NCBI GenBank assembly: GCA_014650475.1
Contig: BMVA01000008.1
Coordinates: 248,001 to 312,000 of the forward strand
Direction of reading: 5' to 3'
DNA length: 64,000 nucleotides
Source of the DNA: Streptomyces albogriseolus
Lineage (GTDB): Bacteria > Actinomycetota > Actinomycetes > Streptomycetales > Streptomycetaceae
In this document: piece after piece, positions 43,981 through 52,875 of the stretch
Layout of the letters: each line of letters begins with the position of its first letter
How positions within the stretch are numbered: the stretch's first letter is position 1
Position numbers and translations under genes: made by a program
Notes under the pieces: model-generated
Database searches by the model: none
Seen by the model: the letters and a program-made list of their open reading frames with translations, nothing else
What the model was told of the DNA's origin: nothing

Positions 43981-46900
43981 GTGTCTGAGCTGGAGGATCT
44001 GTCCCACCCCGCCGCAGGCCTCTACGAGCAACTGATCACGCTCCGTTTTGAGCAGCAGCTGCACGAGCTGTCCCAGCTTGGCTGGTATCCGCTACGGGAA
44101 GACGTGGGCGCCGAGTCGGTGCCGCACGTACTGGCTCGGCACGTCGCACGCACTGTGCACCGTGTCCTGCTGAACCTTCCCGCGGAGGAGCGGGTGCACG
44201 CTGCCAACCACATCTTGGAGTCCGTCAGCACGGTTAAGGGTGCCCAGGAGTGGGTCGATCTCATCGCTGACGGCCCTCAGCAACTGCTAGCGATCACACG
44301 CCAAGAGGCTCCCGGGGTGTTCGCCGTTCGCCCGGGCATTCCGCTCTCCGATGCAGCGCTGCTCACCAATGCTCCTGAAGACCCAAGCCTCGGCTTTGAA
44401 CTGCGCGCTGAGCTTGCCACGGCGGATCGCGTCGACCTGCTCTGCGCTTTCGTGAAATGGCATGGGCTTCGCGTCATCGAGCGGTCGCTACAGGCCGCCG
44501 CTGAGCGAGGTGTACCCATCCGTGTCCTCACCACGACGTACATCGGCGCCACAGAACGGCGAGCGTTGGACCGACTGGTTCGAGACTTCCAAGCTGAGGT
44601 GAAGGTCAACTACGAGACACGCTCAACGCGCCTGCACGCCAAAGCATGGCTCTTCCATCGAGGCAGTGGCTACGACACCGCGTACGTCGGCAGTTCGAAC
44701 CTCTCCAAGGCCGCCCTGCTCGACGGCTTGGAGTGGAACGTGCGCTTGTCCTCCGTGGCCACTCCCGAGGTGATAAGGAAGTTCGAAGCGACCTTCGAGT
44801 CGTACTGGAACGACCCCTCATTCGAGACCTACGACCCTGACGCCGACGGCTCCCGTCTCAGTGACGCACTCGCTGTGGCTGGCGGTGCGCCGGCGACAGG
44901 GAAGGCCATCACGCTAGCCGGCCTCAAAGTACGGCCGTATCCCTATCAGCGGGACATGCTGGAACGCCTCAATGTGGAGCGAGAGGTCCACCACGTTCAC
45001 CGGAACCTCTTGGTCGCCGCGACGGGCACCGGCAAGACCGTCATGGCTGCGTTGGACTACAAGCAACTCCGGCAGAAGCATGGACGCGAACTGCGTCTCC
45101 TCTTCGTGGCGCATCGTAAGGAAATCTTGCAGCAGTCTCTCCGGACCTATCAGGAGACCCTACTGCACGCAGATTTCGGGGAATTGCTCTACAGCGGCGA
45201 GATCCCGGAACGCTGGACGCACGTCTTTGCGAGCGTCCAGTCGCTCAATCCCCTGACTCTGGATCGCCTCGACCCGACCCATTTCGATGTCATCGTGATC
45301 GATGAGTTTCACCATGGAACCTCTCCGACCTATCGGAAGATCATCGATCACTTCAAACCGATGGAGCTGTTGGGCCTCACTGCCACGCCGGAGCGCATGG
45401 ATGGGACAAGCGTCCAAGACGAATTCTTTGAAGGGCGTATCGCCGCAGAAATGCGCCTCTGGGAAGCTCTCGACAACAAGCTTCTGAGCCCCTTCCACTA
45501 CTTCGGCATCAGCGACACCACCGATCTCAGCTCGGTCGAGTGGAGGCGCGGATCGTACGACGTGAGCTCTCTCAGCAACGTCCTCACGGGCAACAAGACG
45601 CGCGCCGCCCTCGTCGTGAAGGCAGTCGAAGAGAAGGTCGCTGACCCGAGCCGCATGCGCGCCTTGGGGTTCTGCGTCTCTGTGGCCCATGCCCACTTCA
45701 TGGCCGATTCCTTCCGCTCCGCCGGCCTCCAGGCCGTCGCGGTGTCCAGAGAGACCCGGCCCGAGCAGCGACGGCAAGCACTGGCCGAGCTGAGGTCCGG
45801 TGCGCTGCAAGTAATCTTCTCCGTCGATTTGTTCAACGAGGGTGTCGACATCCCAGACGTCGACACGCTATTGCTTCTCCGCCCCACGTCAAGCTCGACC
45901 GTCTTCCTGCAACAGCTGGGCCGGGGGTTGCGCCGATCCGACAGCAAGGCCGTGCTTACGGTCCTGGACTTCATCGGTCAGCACCGCAGGGAGTTCCGCT
46001 TCGAGAACCAGTTCCGCGCCCTGACCAACTTCACGCGGAAGCGACTACTGCACCACATCGAGCATGACTTCCCGAAGCTGCCCTCCGGCTGCGAAATCAT
46101 GCTTGAGGAGAAGGCGAAGCGCACGATCATCGCCAACATCAAGGAGCAACTCAACGTCAACGTGAAAACGCTGGCACGCGAAGTGGCGGATTATCGTGAG
46201 CCGCTTCTCGGTCGGTACCTGGAGGAGAGCGGCCGGGACATCAAGGAGGTGTACCGAGGGACGGGGAACTCCTGGACCGGGCTCCTTCGCCGGTCGGGCT
46301 TGCTGGACGAGGGAGCACCCGAGGGGGAGGCTGCACTGCTCAGGCGGGTCCCTGCCTTCCTCCACGTCGACGATCCTCTCCGCGTCCAGGCGTACACGCG
46401 CCTCCTAGGAGACGATGCTCCCGCTTACAGCCACCTCGATGAGCAGACCCAGGCTTACGCCCGCATGCTCTTCTTCCAGCTCTGGCCGCTAGGCGGGGTG
46501 ACCCGGAAGGGGTTTGCGAGCTACGACGCCGGCTTCGCGGTCCTCCGTAAGCAGCGAGCGTTCCGCAGCGAGTTGCGCCAGGTGTTGGCTCACAATCTCG
46601 CCCATACCGAGCACATCCCCATCCCGCTGCTTGGGGTGGCTCGCGACCGCCCCATCCCGCTGACCGTGCACGCCTCCTACAGCCGCGAAGAGATCCTTCC
46701 CGCTCTTGGCCAAGCCGATATTGGAGGTCAGATGCCTGGGGACTTCCGGGAAGGGGTGCTGTGGTGTGAGTCCATCGCAACGGATGCACTGTTCGTCACG
46801 CTAGAGAAGGACGAGAAGGACTTCTCTCCTCAGACCCGCTACCGCGACTTCGCGTTGAGCGACACGCGTTTCCACTGGGAGTCCCAGAACAGGACCTCGG

Positions 46901-47136
46901 AGTCATCCCCGACCGGCTTGAGGTATCAGCGCCACGCCAGCCAGGGCAGTCAGGTGCTGCTCTTCGTCCGCCGTTACAAGAGCACCGACATAGGGGGTCC
47001 ACAGCCGTGGATGCTGTTGGGCCGCGCCGAGTACGAGCGACACGAGGGCAGCAGGCCCATGGCCATCACCTGGAAGCTGGAGCACGCTCTCCCGGCGGAC
47101 GTACTGTCGTACGCCCAGGCCGTCGCGGCGGGCTGA
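43981..47136 (+). CDS. PLD nuclease - SF2 helicase - DUF3427 protein
   Basis: 1051 residues from GTG 43981 (AAAGGAG 5 nt upstream). Three parts. About 130-270: phospholipase-D-type nuclease, one HxK set (H219, K221 in RLHAKAWLFH; SSN 238-240; Glu251). About 310-700: DEAD/DEAH SF2 helicase with Walker A ATGTGKT (347-353), DEFHH (441-445), TATP (467-470) and arginine-finger motif QQLGRGLRRSD. About 760-1040: DUF3427. The N-terminal 120 residues are helical. The order PLD-helicase-DUF3427 is known from bacterial accessory regions and is suspected to act on foreign DNA. With the divergent SRA-HNH gene it forms a probable defence unit. Codon use is less GC-biased than in the core genes. Confidence 0.8.
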   Translation: MSELEDLSHPAAGLYEQLITLRFEQQLHELSQLGWYPLREDVGAESVPHVLARHVARTVHRVLLNLPAEERVHAANHILESVSTVKGAQEWVDLIADGPQQLLAITRQEAPGVFAVRPGIPLSDAALLTNAPEDPSLGFELRAELATADRVDLLCAFVKWHGLRVIERSLQAAAERGVPIRVLTTTYIGATERRALDRLVRDFQAEVKVNYETRSTRLHAKAWLFHRGSGYDTAYVGSSNLSKAALLDGLEWNVRLSSVATPEVIRKFEATFESYWNDPSFETYDPDADGSRLSDALAVAGGAPATGKAITLAGLKVRPYPYQRDMLERLNVEREVHHVHRNLLVAATGTGKTVMAALDYKQLRQKHGRELRLLFVAHRKEILQQSLRTYQETLLHADFGELLYSGEIPERWTHVFASVQSLNPLTLDRLDPTHFDVIVIDEFHHGTSPTYRKIIDHFKPMELLGLTATPERMDGTSVQDEFFEGRIAAEMRLWEALDNKLLSPFHYFGISDTTDLSSVEWRRGSYDVSSLSNVLTGNKTRAALVVKAVEEKVADPSRMRALGFCVSVAHAHFMADSFRSAGLQAVAVSRETRPEQRRQALAELRSGALQVIFSVDLFNEGVDIPDVDTLLLLRPTSSSTVFLQQLGRGLRRSDSKAVLTVLDFIGQHRREFRFENQFRALTNFTRKRLLHHIEHDFPKLPSGCEIMLEEKAKRTIIANIKEQLNVNVKTLAREVADYREPLLGRYLEESGRDIKEVYRGTGNSWTGLLRRSGLLDEGAPEGEAALLRRVPAFLHVDDPLRVQAYTRLLGDDAPAYSHLDEQTQAYARMLFFQLWPLGGVTRKGFASYDAGFAVLRKQRAFRSELRQVLAHNLAHTEHIPIPLLGVARDRPIPLTVHASYSREEILPALGQADIGGQMPGDFREGVLWCESIATDALFVTLEKDEKDFSPQTRYRDFALSDTRFHWESQNRTSESSPTGLRYQRHASQGSQVLLFVRRYKSTDIGGPQPWMLLGRAEYERHEGSRPMAITWKLEHALPADVLSYAQAVAAG

Positions 47137-47139
47137 ACT

Positions 47140-47799
47140 TCAGCTAGGGCCAGGGGCTGCGCCCAGTTCGGCTTCGAAGTGCGTCTGGGCGCGGTCCAAG
47201 ATGTCGTCGGCGTCATGGCCGTGCGCCCTCAGCCAGTGCAAGAGGTCGGAGATGAGGTCGATGGCTGCCGCCTCCGTCGCCAGGGCGCCGATCCGGCTGT
47301 GACGCGGCCCGGTGGACAGCCGCCCATCGCTGTAGGAGCTGAGCATCTTCTCCGCTCGCGCCACACGCGTGCTTCCCACGCCGCCGCCCTGCGGGGTTAC
47401 CGGCGCGGCGACGATCTCGCACCACGTGACCTTTCCGTCCCGATGCAGGTCGACGCCCCAGCGATCCGACAAGGCGTCGATCAAGGTCATGCCTCGCCCG
47501 TTCTCGGCGTCCTCGGTCGCCTCCATGAGCGTGGGAAGCACGCGTGTATCCGGGTCCCGCACCTCAAGGCGCAGGCGGGCATCTCCCAGAGAGAGGGTGA
47601 GGCTGGCGGGGGTCCCACGACCCACGTGAGTGATCACGTTGGACACGAGTTCACTGACACAGAGCTGAGCCGCGTCGATGACCTCCCGAACACCCCAGTC
47701 ACGGAGTCGCACTCGTACGTCTGCTCGCAGCGCCGAGACCTCTTCGGGCTCGGCGAGGAATTGAACCCGCCAGAGGGGGATGTGAGCCGCTTCGTCCAC
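47140..47799 (-). CDS. RsbW-like ATP-binding (HATPase_c) regulator with C-terminal extension
   Basis: 219 residues, GTG 47799 with GGAGG upstream. The N-terminal 130 residues are a serine-kinase-type ATP-binding domain (N-box VSELVSNVITHVG, D-x-D region VRDPD, G-box ENGRGMTLIDALSDRWG). The C-terminal 70 residues are a helical extension unlike the bare RsbW fold (LISDLLHWLRAHGHDADDILDRAQTHFEAEL). In Streptomyces such proteins stand beside a DUF5753/Scr1 XRE protein and DUF397 (abaA-type cluster). Here it is convergent with the helicase gene and divergent from the XRE gene. Confidence 0.75.
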   Translation of the reverse strand: MDEAAHIPLWRVQFLAEPEEVSALRADVRVRLRDWGVREVIDAAQLCVSELVSNVITHVGRGTPASLTLSLGDARLRLEVRDPDTRVLPTLMEATEDAENGRGMTLIDALSDRWGVDLHRDGKVTWCEIVAAPVTPQGGGVGSTRVARAEKMLSSYSDGRLSTGPRHSRIGALATEAAAIDLISDLLHWLRAHGHDADDILDRAQTHFEAELGAAPGPS

Positions 47800-47852
47800 G
47801 CTTCTCCTCCTAAGTAGGCCACGCTGGTGACGCCTTGCATGTGGTCACATAC

Positions 47853-47889
47853 TGAGAGTTGCACTGAAACTCTCAAAATGAAACTCTCA
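47853..47889. promoter_or_regulatory. XRE/ATPase divergent operator
   Basis: TGAGAGTT-N7-AACTCTCA (47853-47875) is a perfect 8-bp inverted repeat. A third AACTCTCA half-site follows at 47882-47889. It lies between the ATPase and XRE genes and is a likely XRE binding site. Confidence 0.6.
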
Positions 47890-48000
47890 CAAGGTGTCTG
47901 GTGGAGTGCGAGGAGTCGTACGCGCCCCCGGCGCACACCGCCTTGCCGTGACGAACGCGGGGAGGCAACTATCGATCGACTCGCACGAAGGGCTCATGCC

Positions 48001-48846
48001 ATGCCAGTTGGACCCACCACCCGACGGCGTCAGTTGGGCGCCGACCTCCGCCGACTCCGCGAACTGGCGGGCTTAACGCTGGAGGAAGCGGGAGCACGCG
48101 TGGGCATCTCGAAGGCGACTCTGAGCCGCTACGAGACCAAGGAAGGCGTGGTCAAGTGGCCGGCCGTGGACGCACTGTGCCGGGAGTACGGAGCGACGGA
48201 TGAAGAGCGCTTCGCCCTGGTCGAGCTGGCCAAGGGCGCACGGATTCAGGGGTGGTGGCGCTCTCTCGCCGACCCGATCCCCGAGTCCATGAACCTCATG
48301 CTCACCCTTGAGGACGAGGTGGTGCGCGAGGACCACTACGCCTGCATGTACGTTCCAGGGCTGCTCCAGACCCGCGCGTATGCCGAAGCCGTGCATCGGG
48401 CTTCGGAGGTGCAGTGCGAGGAACGCGAAGTCCAGCACATGGTCGACATCCGCATGAAGCGCCAGGAGCTTCTGGAACGCCAAGACCCACCGCACCTCTG
48501 GGCGGTGATCGATGAGGCCGCGCTACGGCGACGGGTGGGCGGCCGTGATGTGATGCGGGAGCAGCTGAAGCACCTGCTGACGATGGCTGAGCGTTCGCGC
48601 GTCACCGTGCAGGTCTTGCCGTTCGACCGAGGCGCGCACGCTGCGGCGGTCGGAAGCTTCGCGGTGCTGCGCGGCCAGGCTCCCGAACTCGACGTGGTGT
48701 ACGTGGATCTCCTCGGCGGTGGGCTGTTTATGGAGAAGCCAGAGGAACTCGAGCGTTATAAGTTGGCGTTCGAGTACCTCAGCGCCCAGGCACTCGACTT
48801 CGAGTCCTCCACCGATCTCATCGACCGGATCAGCAAGGAGACCTGA
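48001..48846 (+). CDS. XRE-family regulator with DUF5753 (Scr1-type)
   Basis: 281 residues from ATG 48001 (GAAGGG upstream). HTH about 10-62 (LGADLRRLRELAGLTLEEAGARVGISKATLSRYE). DUF5753 region follows (about 105-275: YACMYVPGLLQTRAYAEAVHRA, PHLWAVIDEAALRRRVGG, VTVQVLPFDRGAHAAAVGSFAVLRGQ). In Streptomyces these proteins work with DUF397 partners and have been compared to toxin-antitoxin pairs. Its stop overlaps the DUF397 start. Confidence 0.85.
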   Translation: MPVGPTTRRRQLGADLRRLRELAGLTLEEAGARVGISKATLSRYETKEGVVKWPAVDALCREYGATDEERFALVELAKGARIQGWWRSLADPIPESMNLMLTLEDEVVREDHYACMYVPGLLQTRAYAEAVHRASEVQCEEREVQHMVDIRMKRQELLERQDPPHLWAVIDEAALRRRVGGRDVMREQLKHLLTMAERSRVTVQVLPFDRGAHAAAVGSFAVLRGQAPELDVVYVDLLGGGLFMEKPEELERYKLAFEYLSAQALDFESSTDLIDRISKET

Positions 48847-49046
48847 TGACGGCCCTGTCCCAGCTCACCTGGATCACATCGTCCTACAGCGGCGGCAGTG
48901 GCACCGAGTGCGTCGAATGCGCCCGCATCCCAGCGGGCGCGCTGATACGCGACTCAAAGTGGGCTGACGGACCGATAGTTCGCGTGGGCGCCGAGCCCTG
49001 GAAGGCGTTCGTACGCTCCTTGTGGCCAGGCACCCCGAGCGCGTAG
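48846..49046 (+). CDS. DUF397 small protein
   Basis: 66 residues, ATG in TGATG overlap with the XRE gene. TWITSSYSGGSGTECVECARIPAGALIRDSKWADGPIVRVG is the complete DUF397 domain with its Cys pair. Partner of the XRE protein; in related loci (abaA-type) it influences development or antibiotic production. Function here not known. Confidence 0.85.
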   Translation: MTALSQLTWITSSYSGGSGTECVECARIPAGALIRDSKWADGPIVRVGAEPWKAFVRSLWPGTPSA

Positions 49047-49071
49047 GGGGCAGTGCGGGCTAGGCGCCCGA

Positions 49072-49608
49072 CTAAGCCGCCCCACTCCCCTCCCACTCCC
49101 CCGCCAACAACCCCAGCACCACCTCATCCATGAACTCCCCCAACACCCACGCCGACTTGCGCAGCACCCCCTCCCGCACGAACCCGTTGCGTTCCGCCGC
49201 GCGGATCATGCCCTCGTTGTCCGCGAGGGTCTCGATCTGGAGGCGTTGCAGGCCGCGTACGGCGAAGCCGTAGTAGCAGAGGGCCGCGACGACGTCCGTG
49301 CCGTAGCCCTTGCCGCGGGCGGCGGGGAGCAGGCCGACGCCGATGTGGGCGTTGCGGTTGTGGGTGTCGATGCCCCACAGGTTCGCCGTGCCGATGAGGG
49401 TGTCGCCCTCGAGCTCCACCACGGAGAAGGACGCCAGGTTCTCCGGTGGGTTGTCGAAGGCGAGTTGCGGGTCGTTCGCCGTGACCGGCCGCCAGGGACG
49501 GCCCTCGGCGCGCGCGGCGTTGACCACGTCGTTGTAGAGCTCGGCCCGCAGGACCGGTATGTCGTCCTCGCGGCGGTCCCGGAGGCCGACCCTCGTTCCC
49601 TTCAGCAT
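49072..49608 (-). CDS. GNAT-family N-acetyltransferase
   Basis: 178 residues from ATG 49608 (GGAAGGG upstream). RimJ/RimL-type GNAT: GTRVGLRDRREDDIPVLRAELYND at the N-terminus, acetyl-CoA loop VGLLPAARGKGYGTDVVAALCYYGF, then LETLADNEGMIRAAERNGFVREGVLRKSAW. Substrate may be a ribosomal protein N-terminus or a small amine. Its coding region ends near the start of the accessory segment. GC content is back to the core level. Confidence 0.85.
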   Translation of the reverse strand: MLKGTRVGLRDRREDDIPVLRAELYNDVVNAARAEGRPWRPVTANDPQLAFDNPPENLASFSVVELEGDTLIGTANLWGIDTHNRNAHIGVGLLPAARGKGYGTDVVAALCYYGFAVRGLQRLQIETLADNEGMIRAAERNGFVREGVLRKSAWVLGEFMDEVVLGLLAGEWEGSGAA

Positions 49609-49680
49609 GCGGCCCTTCCTATCCCCGCGCGCCGGCCGGCGGCAAACGATTAAGGCGGGCCGCACGCGCCCCGCCGGGCG

Positions 49681-50532
49681 TCACGGGTTCCAGGTCATGG
49701 TAGCGTAGACCCGGTCGAAGCGTCCCGCGGCCAGGTCCTGCCGGGAGATCGACCAGGAGTAGAGGGCCATCTCCAGACCGTCGAGCCCATGTATCCACTG
49801 GGCGAGGCACACCCAGTCCTCGGGACGTACGTCCGTGTCGGGCGGGGGCAGTTCGCCGCGGGCCACCGCGCGTGCCGCCTCCCGCCCTGCCGCCACGCTG
49901 GGATCCTCCTCCCCGTACTCGTCCTCGGCGTATCCACCCAGCTGAAGCCCGAGGCCGACGCCCTCGCCCGGCATCTCCGTCCACACGTCGATCAGTTCGC
50001 TCGCATACTGATGTTCCGGGTGAGGCTCGCAGCCCGAAGGGGCTCCGGACGCGTGGACCGAGGTGAAGTACGGGAGGGAGACGTCGGTACTCAGGCGGAG
50101 CAGCCCTTCCGGGAGATCCTTCTCGTACGGGTAGTTTCTCCATTCCGGGTCAAGGTCCGCAGGGCGTTCCTCGACGGGTGTGCCTGCGGGGATGTGGAGG
50201 GCGGTGCCCAGGTTTCCCTCCCCGATCCGGTCGGGGTCGGGGTCGGCGAACAGCAGGAGGTGGCCGTCGACGGGCAGGTCGAGGTCGGTCGCTCCGGCGG
50301 GCAGCGCGGCCAGATCGATGGTGGCGGCGAGCTTGCACCACGGGTCGGGGGCGTCCGCGGGAAGCATGAGGGGCCCGCCGAGCCGGCCCACCACCGGCCC
50401 GTCCCCCTTGGTGCCCAGGAAGGCGCAGGGTCGGGCGAGGTCCGTCCACCGGGCGATGTCGTCCGGGGGGATGCCCTCTGTCAGAGCTCTCTCACGGAAC
50501 TCACGCAGTACGTCCGGCGTTTCGGGGGGCAT
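49681..50532 (-). CDS. DUF1963 (YwqG-like) protein
   Basis: 283 residues from ATG 50532 (GGAG upstream). DUF1963 features: GRLGGPLMLPADAPDPWCKLAATIDLAALPAG, HLLLFADPDPD, LGLQLGGYAEDEYGEED. The family is uncharacterised and occurs often in polymorphic-toxin immunity and housekeeping contexts. Lies downstream of the LRR gene on the same strand, 71 nt apart, and may be co-transcribed with it. If the LRR protein is a sensor, this could be its partner; this is speculative. Confidence 0.75.
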   Translation of the reverse strand: MPPETPDVLREFRERALTEGIPPDDIARWTDLARPCAFLGTKGDGPVVGRLGGPLMLPADAPDPWCKLAATIDLAALPAGATDLDLPVDGHLLLFADPDPDRIGEGNLGTALHIPAGTPVEERPADLDPEWRNYPYEKDLPEGLLRLSTDVSLPYFTSVHASGAPSGCEPHPEHQYASELIDVWTEMPGEGVGLGLQLGGYAEDEYGEEDPSVAAGREAARAVARGELPPPDTDVRPEDWVCLAQWIHGLDGLEMALYSWSISRQDLAAGRFDRVYATMTWNP

Positions 50533-50603
50533 GGGGAGTCTCCTCGCGGTCAGGTGGGTTCGACAAGGGGTAGCGCTCCGGGTGAGCGGCGGACCGTGGA
50601 CGG

Positions 50604-52226
50604 TCAGGGGTGCAGCGTGACGGTCACGCCGCGTGCCCTGAGGTCGGTCACCACGGGATCGGGGACCCCCGAGGGCGAGATCGCGATCCGCTCGGCCAGG
50701 TGGACGTGTGACAGCGCCGGCATGTCGAGCAGGGGCCGGAGATCCGTCAGGGACCGGCAGTGGCGCAGGTCGAGTTCCGCGAGGCGGGGCGAACCGGTGA
50801 ACAGGGTGATGTCCTTCCACGCGGCCCAGCTCGGGCCGGCCACGCTGAGGGAGCTGAGGCGTTCCACCGGTATGCCCTCGGCCGGGGGGCAGTTCTTCAG
50901 GGAGCGGAGGGTCAGTTCGCGCAGACCGGGGCAGTCCTGAAGGGCGCCGAGCGATTCCAGCTCCTCCATGTAGAGCAGGGTCAGCGTGGACAGCGGAGAT
51001 CCGGACAGATCGCCGAGGCCGCGGACGGCGGACCCGTTGATCATCAGCGTGCGCAGTGCGGGCAGGCGGCCGAGTCCCCTGAGGTCGGCCAGCGTGGAGC
51101 AACCGGTCAGCGTCAGCTCCCGCAAGGCGGGCAGCTCGCCCAGACCCTCCGTGGTGCGCAGGAGCGGACTGCCGTGGATGCCCAGCTTCACCAGCCGCGG
51201 GTGGCCGCCCAGCCCTTCGAGCGTCGTCAGCGCGCGGCAGCCGTCGAGTTCCAGGGACTGGAGTCCGGGAAGAGCCGCGAACGGCGAGAGGTCGCCGTAC
51301 TGGTCGCCGCTCAGCCGGAGGTGTGCCAGGCTCGGCAGTCCGGCGAGTCCGTCCAGGTCCGTGAGGGACCCGCAGGACTGGAGATTCAGGGATTCCAGGG
51401 CGGCGAGCGCTTCGCCCCACCCGCGGAGGGAACGCACCTTGGTCCGGATCAGCCTCAGCTGACGCAGGCCGCTGAGGTGCAGCAAGGGATCGAAGTTTTC
51501 GACGGCGCCGCACCAGCTCAGATCCAGGCGGGTGAGCCGGGTGAGCCGGCCGATCGGGGTGAGGTCCTCCACGCTCGTGCAGCCACCCAGGTCGAGGTCC
51601 GTGAGACGGGTGAGTTCACCGACCTCGGTGAGGTCGGTGAGCCCGTCACACTGGTGGAGGTCGAGCTTCTCGAGCATCGTGAGATGCCGCAGCCCCCGCA
51701 GGGAGGAGGCGTACGGCAGGCGCAGTTCCGTCCTGCCCTCCTGACGGAACGCGGGAGCGAGCAGGTGCTCGGCGAAACGGTCCGGGTCAGGGTGCGTCCT
51801 CCACAGACGAACGAGGAACTTGGACGCGTAGGGATCCAGGTGGGTGAACCGGGCGGCCAGTCTCAGGGCGTGATGTCCGCCGTCACCCGCTGCGGACAGG
51901 GCGACGAGTGCCCTGACGGCCTTGCGCGCACGGTACGCCGGAGCCTCGAAGGTCTCGCAGAAACCGAACGGGTCTCCGTCGGCCCTCGCCCACAGGAGGA
52001 GCAGGTCCTCGGTGGAGCAGTCGGACGCTTCGCTGTACCGCACGGCCAGACGCAGCGCCGCGTCACCGCCGCCGGACGCCGCCAGCAGCATGAGTTCCCT
52101 GACCGCCTCACCCGCCTCGGCGGGACTCGCGGTCCCGAAGCCCTCCCTCAACTGCCGTATTCGTAAAGCCGTGTTGTCGTCCGGTGTGCTGTCGGCGGGC
52201 ACACCGGAGGGGGTCGGTTGTGTCAT
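50604..52226 (-). CDS. leucine-rich-repeat protein
   Basis: 540 residues. ATG 52226 is 6 nt from the -10 box TACAGT, no ribosome site, so leaderless. About 15 leucine-rich repeats of roughly 23 residues fill residues 165-520, with units such as LTRLTDLDLGGCTSVEDLTPIGR and LPALRTLMINGSAVRGLGDLSG. Many units carry an LDL.GC type core. The first 160 residues are helical (HEAT-like) without a known domain. LRR proteins are uncommon in Streptomyces. No signal peptide, so cytosolic. Probably a protein-interaction scaffold or sensor; the target is unknown. Confidence 0.75.
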   Translation of the reverse strand: MTQPTPSGVPADSTPDDNTALRIRQLREGFGTASPAEAGEAVRELMLLAASGGGDAALRLAVRYSEASDCSTEDLLLLWARADGDPFGFCETFEAPAYRARKAVRALVALSAAGDGGHHALRLAARFTHLDPYASKFLVRLWRTHPDPDRFAEHLLAPAFRQEGRTELRLPYASSLRGLRHLTMLEKLDLHQCDGLTDLTEVGELTRLTDLDLGGCTSVEDLTPIGRLTRLTRLDLSWCGAVENFDPLLHLSGLRQLRLIRTKVRSLRGWGEALAALESLNLQSCGSLTDLDGLAGLPSLAHLRLSGDQYGDLSPFAALPGLQSLELDGCRALTTLEGLGGHPRLVKLGIHGSPLLRTTEGLGELPALRELTLTGCSTLADLRGLGRLPALRTLMINGSAVRGLGDLSGSPLSTLTLLYMEELESLGALQDCPGLRELTLRSLKNCPPAEGIPVERLSSLSVAGPSWAAWKDITLFTGSPRLAELDLRHCRSLTDLRPLLDMPALSHVHLAERIAISPSGVPDPVVTDLRARGVTVTLHP

Positions 52227-52232
52227 GTGAGG

Positions 52233-52238
52233 ACTGTA
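52233..52238 (-). promoter_or_regulatory. -10 box of leaderless LRR gene
   Basis: TACAGT on the minus strand with 6 nt to the ATG at 52226. Confidence 0.5.
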
Positions 52239-52310
52239 GGGGCCAGGGGTGACAGGCGGCTCTGTCGGGCCTTGGGTGCCGTGGCCGGTCGGTCACGGTA
52301 CTCGTATGCC

Positions 52311-52853
52311 TCAGTCCGCCGTGATCCGCCGCACCGCCTCCCGCGTCACCGACCGGTCCGGCGGATCGTCGTCCAGGGCGCGGTGGAGGGTCAGGCCCTC
52401 GATCAGGGCGTCCAGGCGGCGGGCCGTGGCCGGGGGGAAGTGGGCTTCCAGCAGGGCGCGGCTGCGGCGCATCCACCGGGCGCACAGCGCTCGGTACGGC
52501 TCGCGGCGCGCCGCCAGCGTGTACAGCTCCTGGACCAGGATCAGGTCGCGGCACGGGCCCTCCGAGAGGGTGTGGACGAGGTCGGTGACCGCCTCGCGGG
52601 CCTCCTCCTGGGTCGCGGCGTCCGAGAGGTGCCGTTCGAAGACGGCGACCATGTGGTCGGCGTACCCGGTGAACGCCTCAAGCAGCAGTTCGTCGATGCC
52701 GGTGAAGTGGTACGTCATCGAGCCGAGCGGCACCCCGGCGCGGGCGGCGATCTTGCGGTGGGAGACGCCGGCGACGCCCTCCTCGGCGATCAGGTCGAGC
52801 GCCGCCGCGAGGATCCGTTCGCGGCGGCGGGGGTCGGTGTGTCCGGTGGCCAT
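52311..52853 (-). CDS. TetR/AcrR family regulator
   Basis: 180 residues. HTH about 12-58 (RERILAAALDLIAEEGVAGVSHRKIAARAGVPLGSMTYHF). The remainder is a helical ligand domain. ATG 52853 is 22 nt after the acetyltransferase stop, so both genes are one operon with the enzyme first. The regulator probably controls the palindrome at the promoter of the operon. Confidence 0.85.
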   Translation of the reverse strand: MATGHTDPRRRERILAAALDLIAEEGVAGVSHRKIAARAGVPLGSMTYHFTGIDELLLEAFTGYADHMVAVFERHLSDAATQEEAREAVTDLVHTLSEGPCRDLILVQELYTLAARREPYRALCARWMRRSRALLEAHFPPATARRLDALIEGLTLHRALDDDPPDRSVTREAVRRITAD

Positions 52854-52875
52854 GCGTGCGGTGCGCGGGCGGCCG

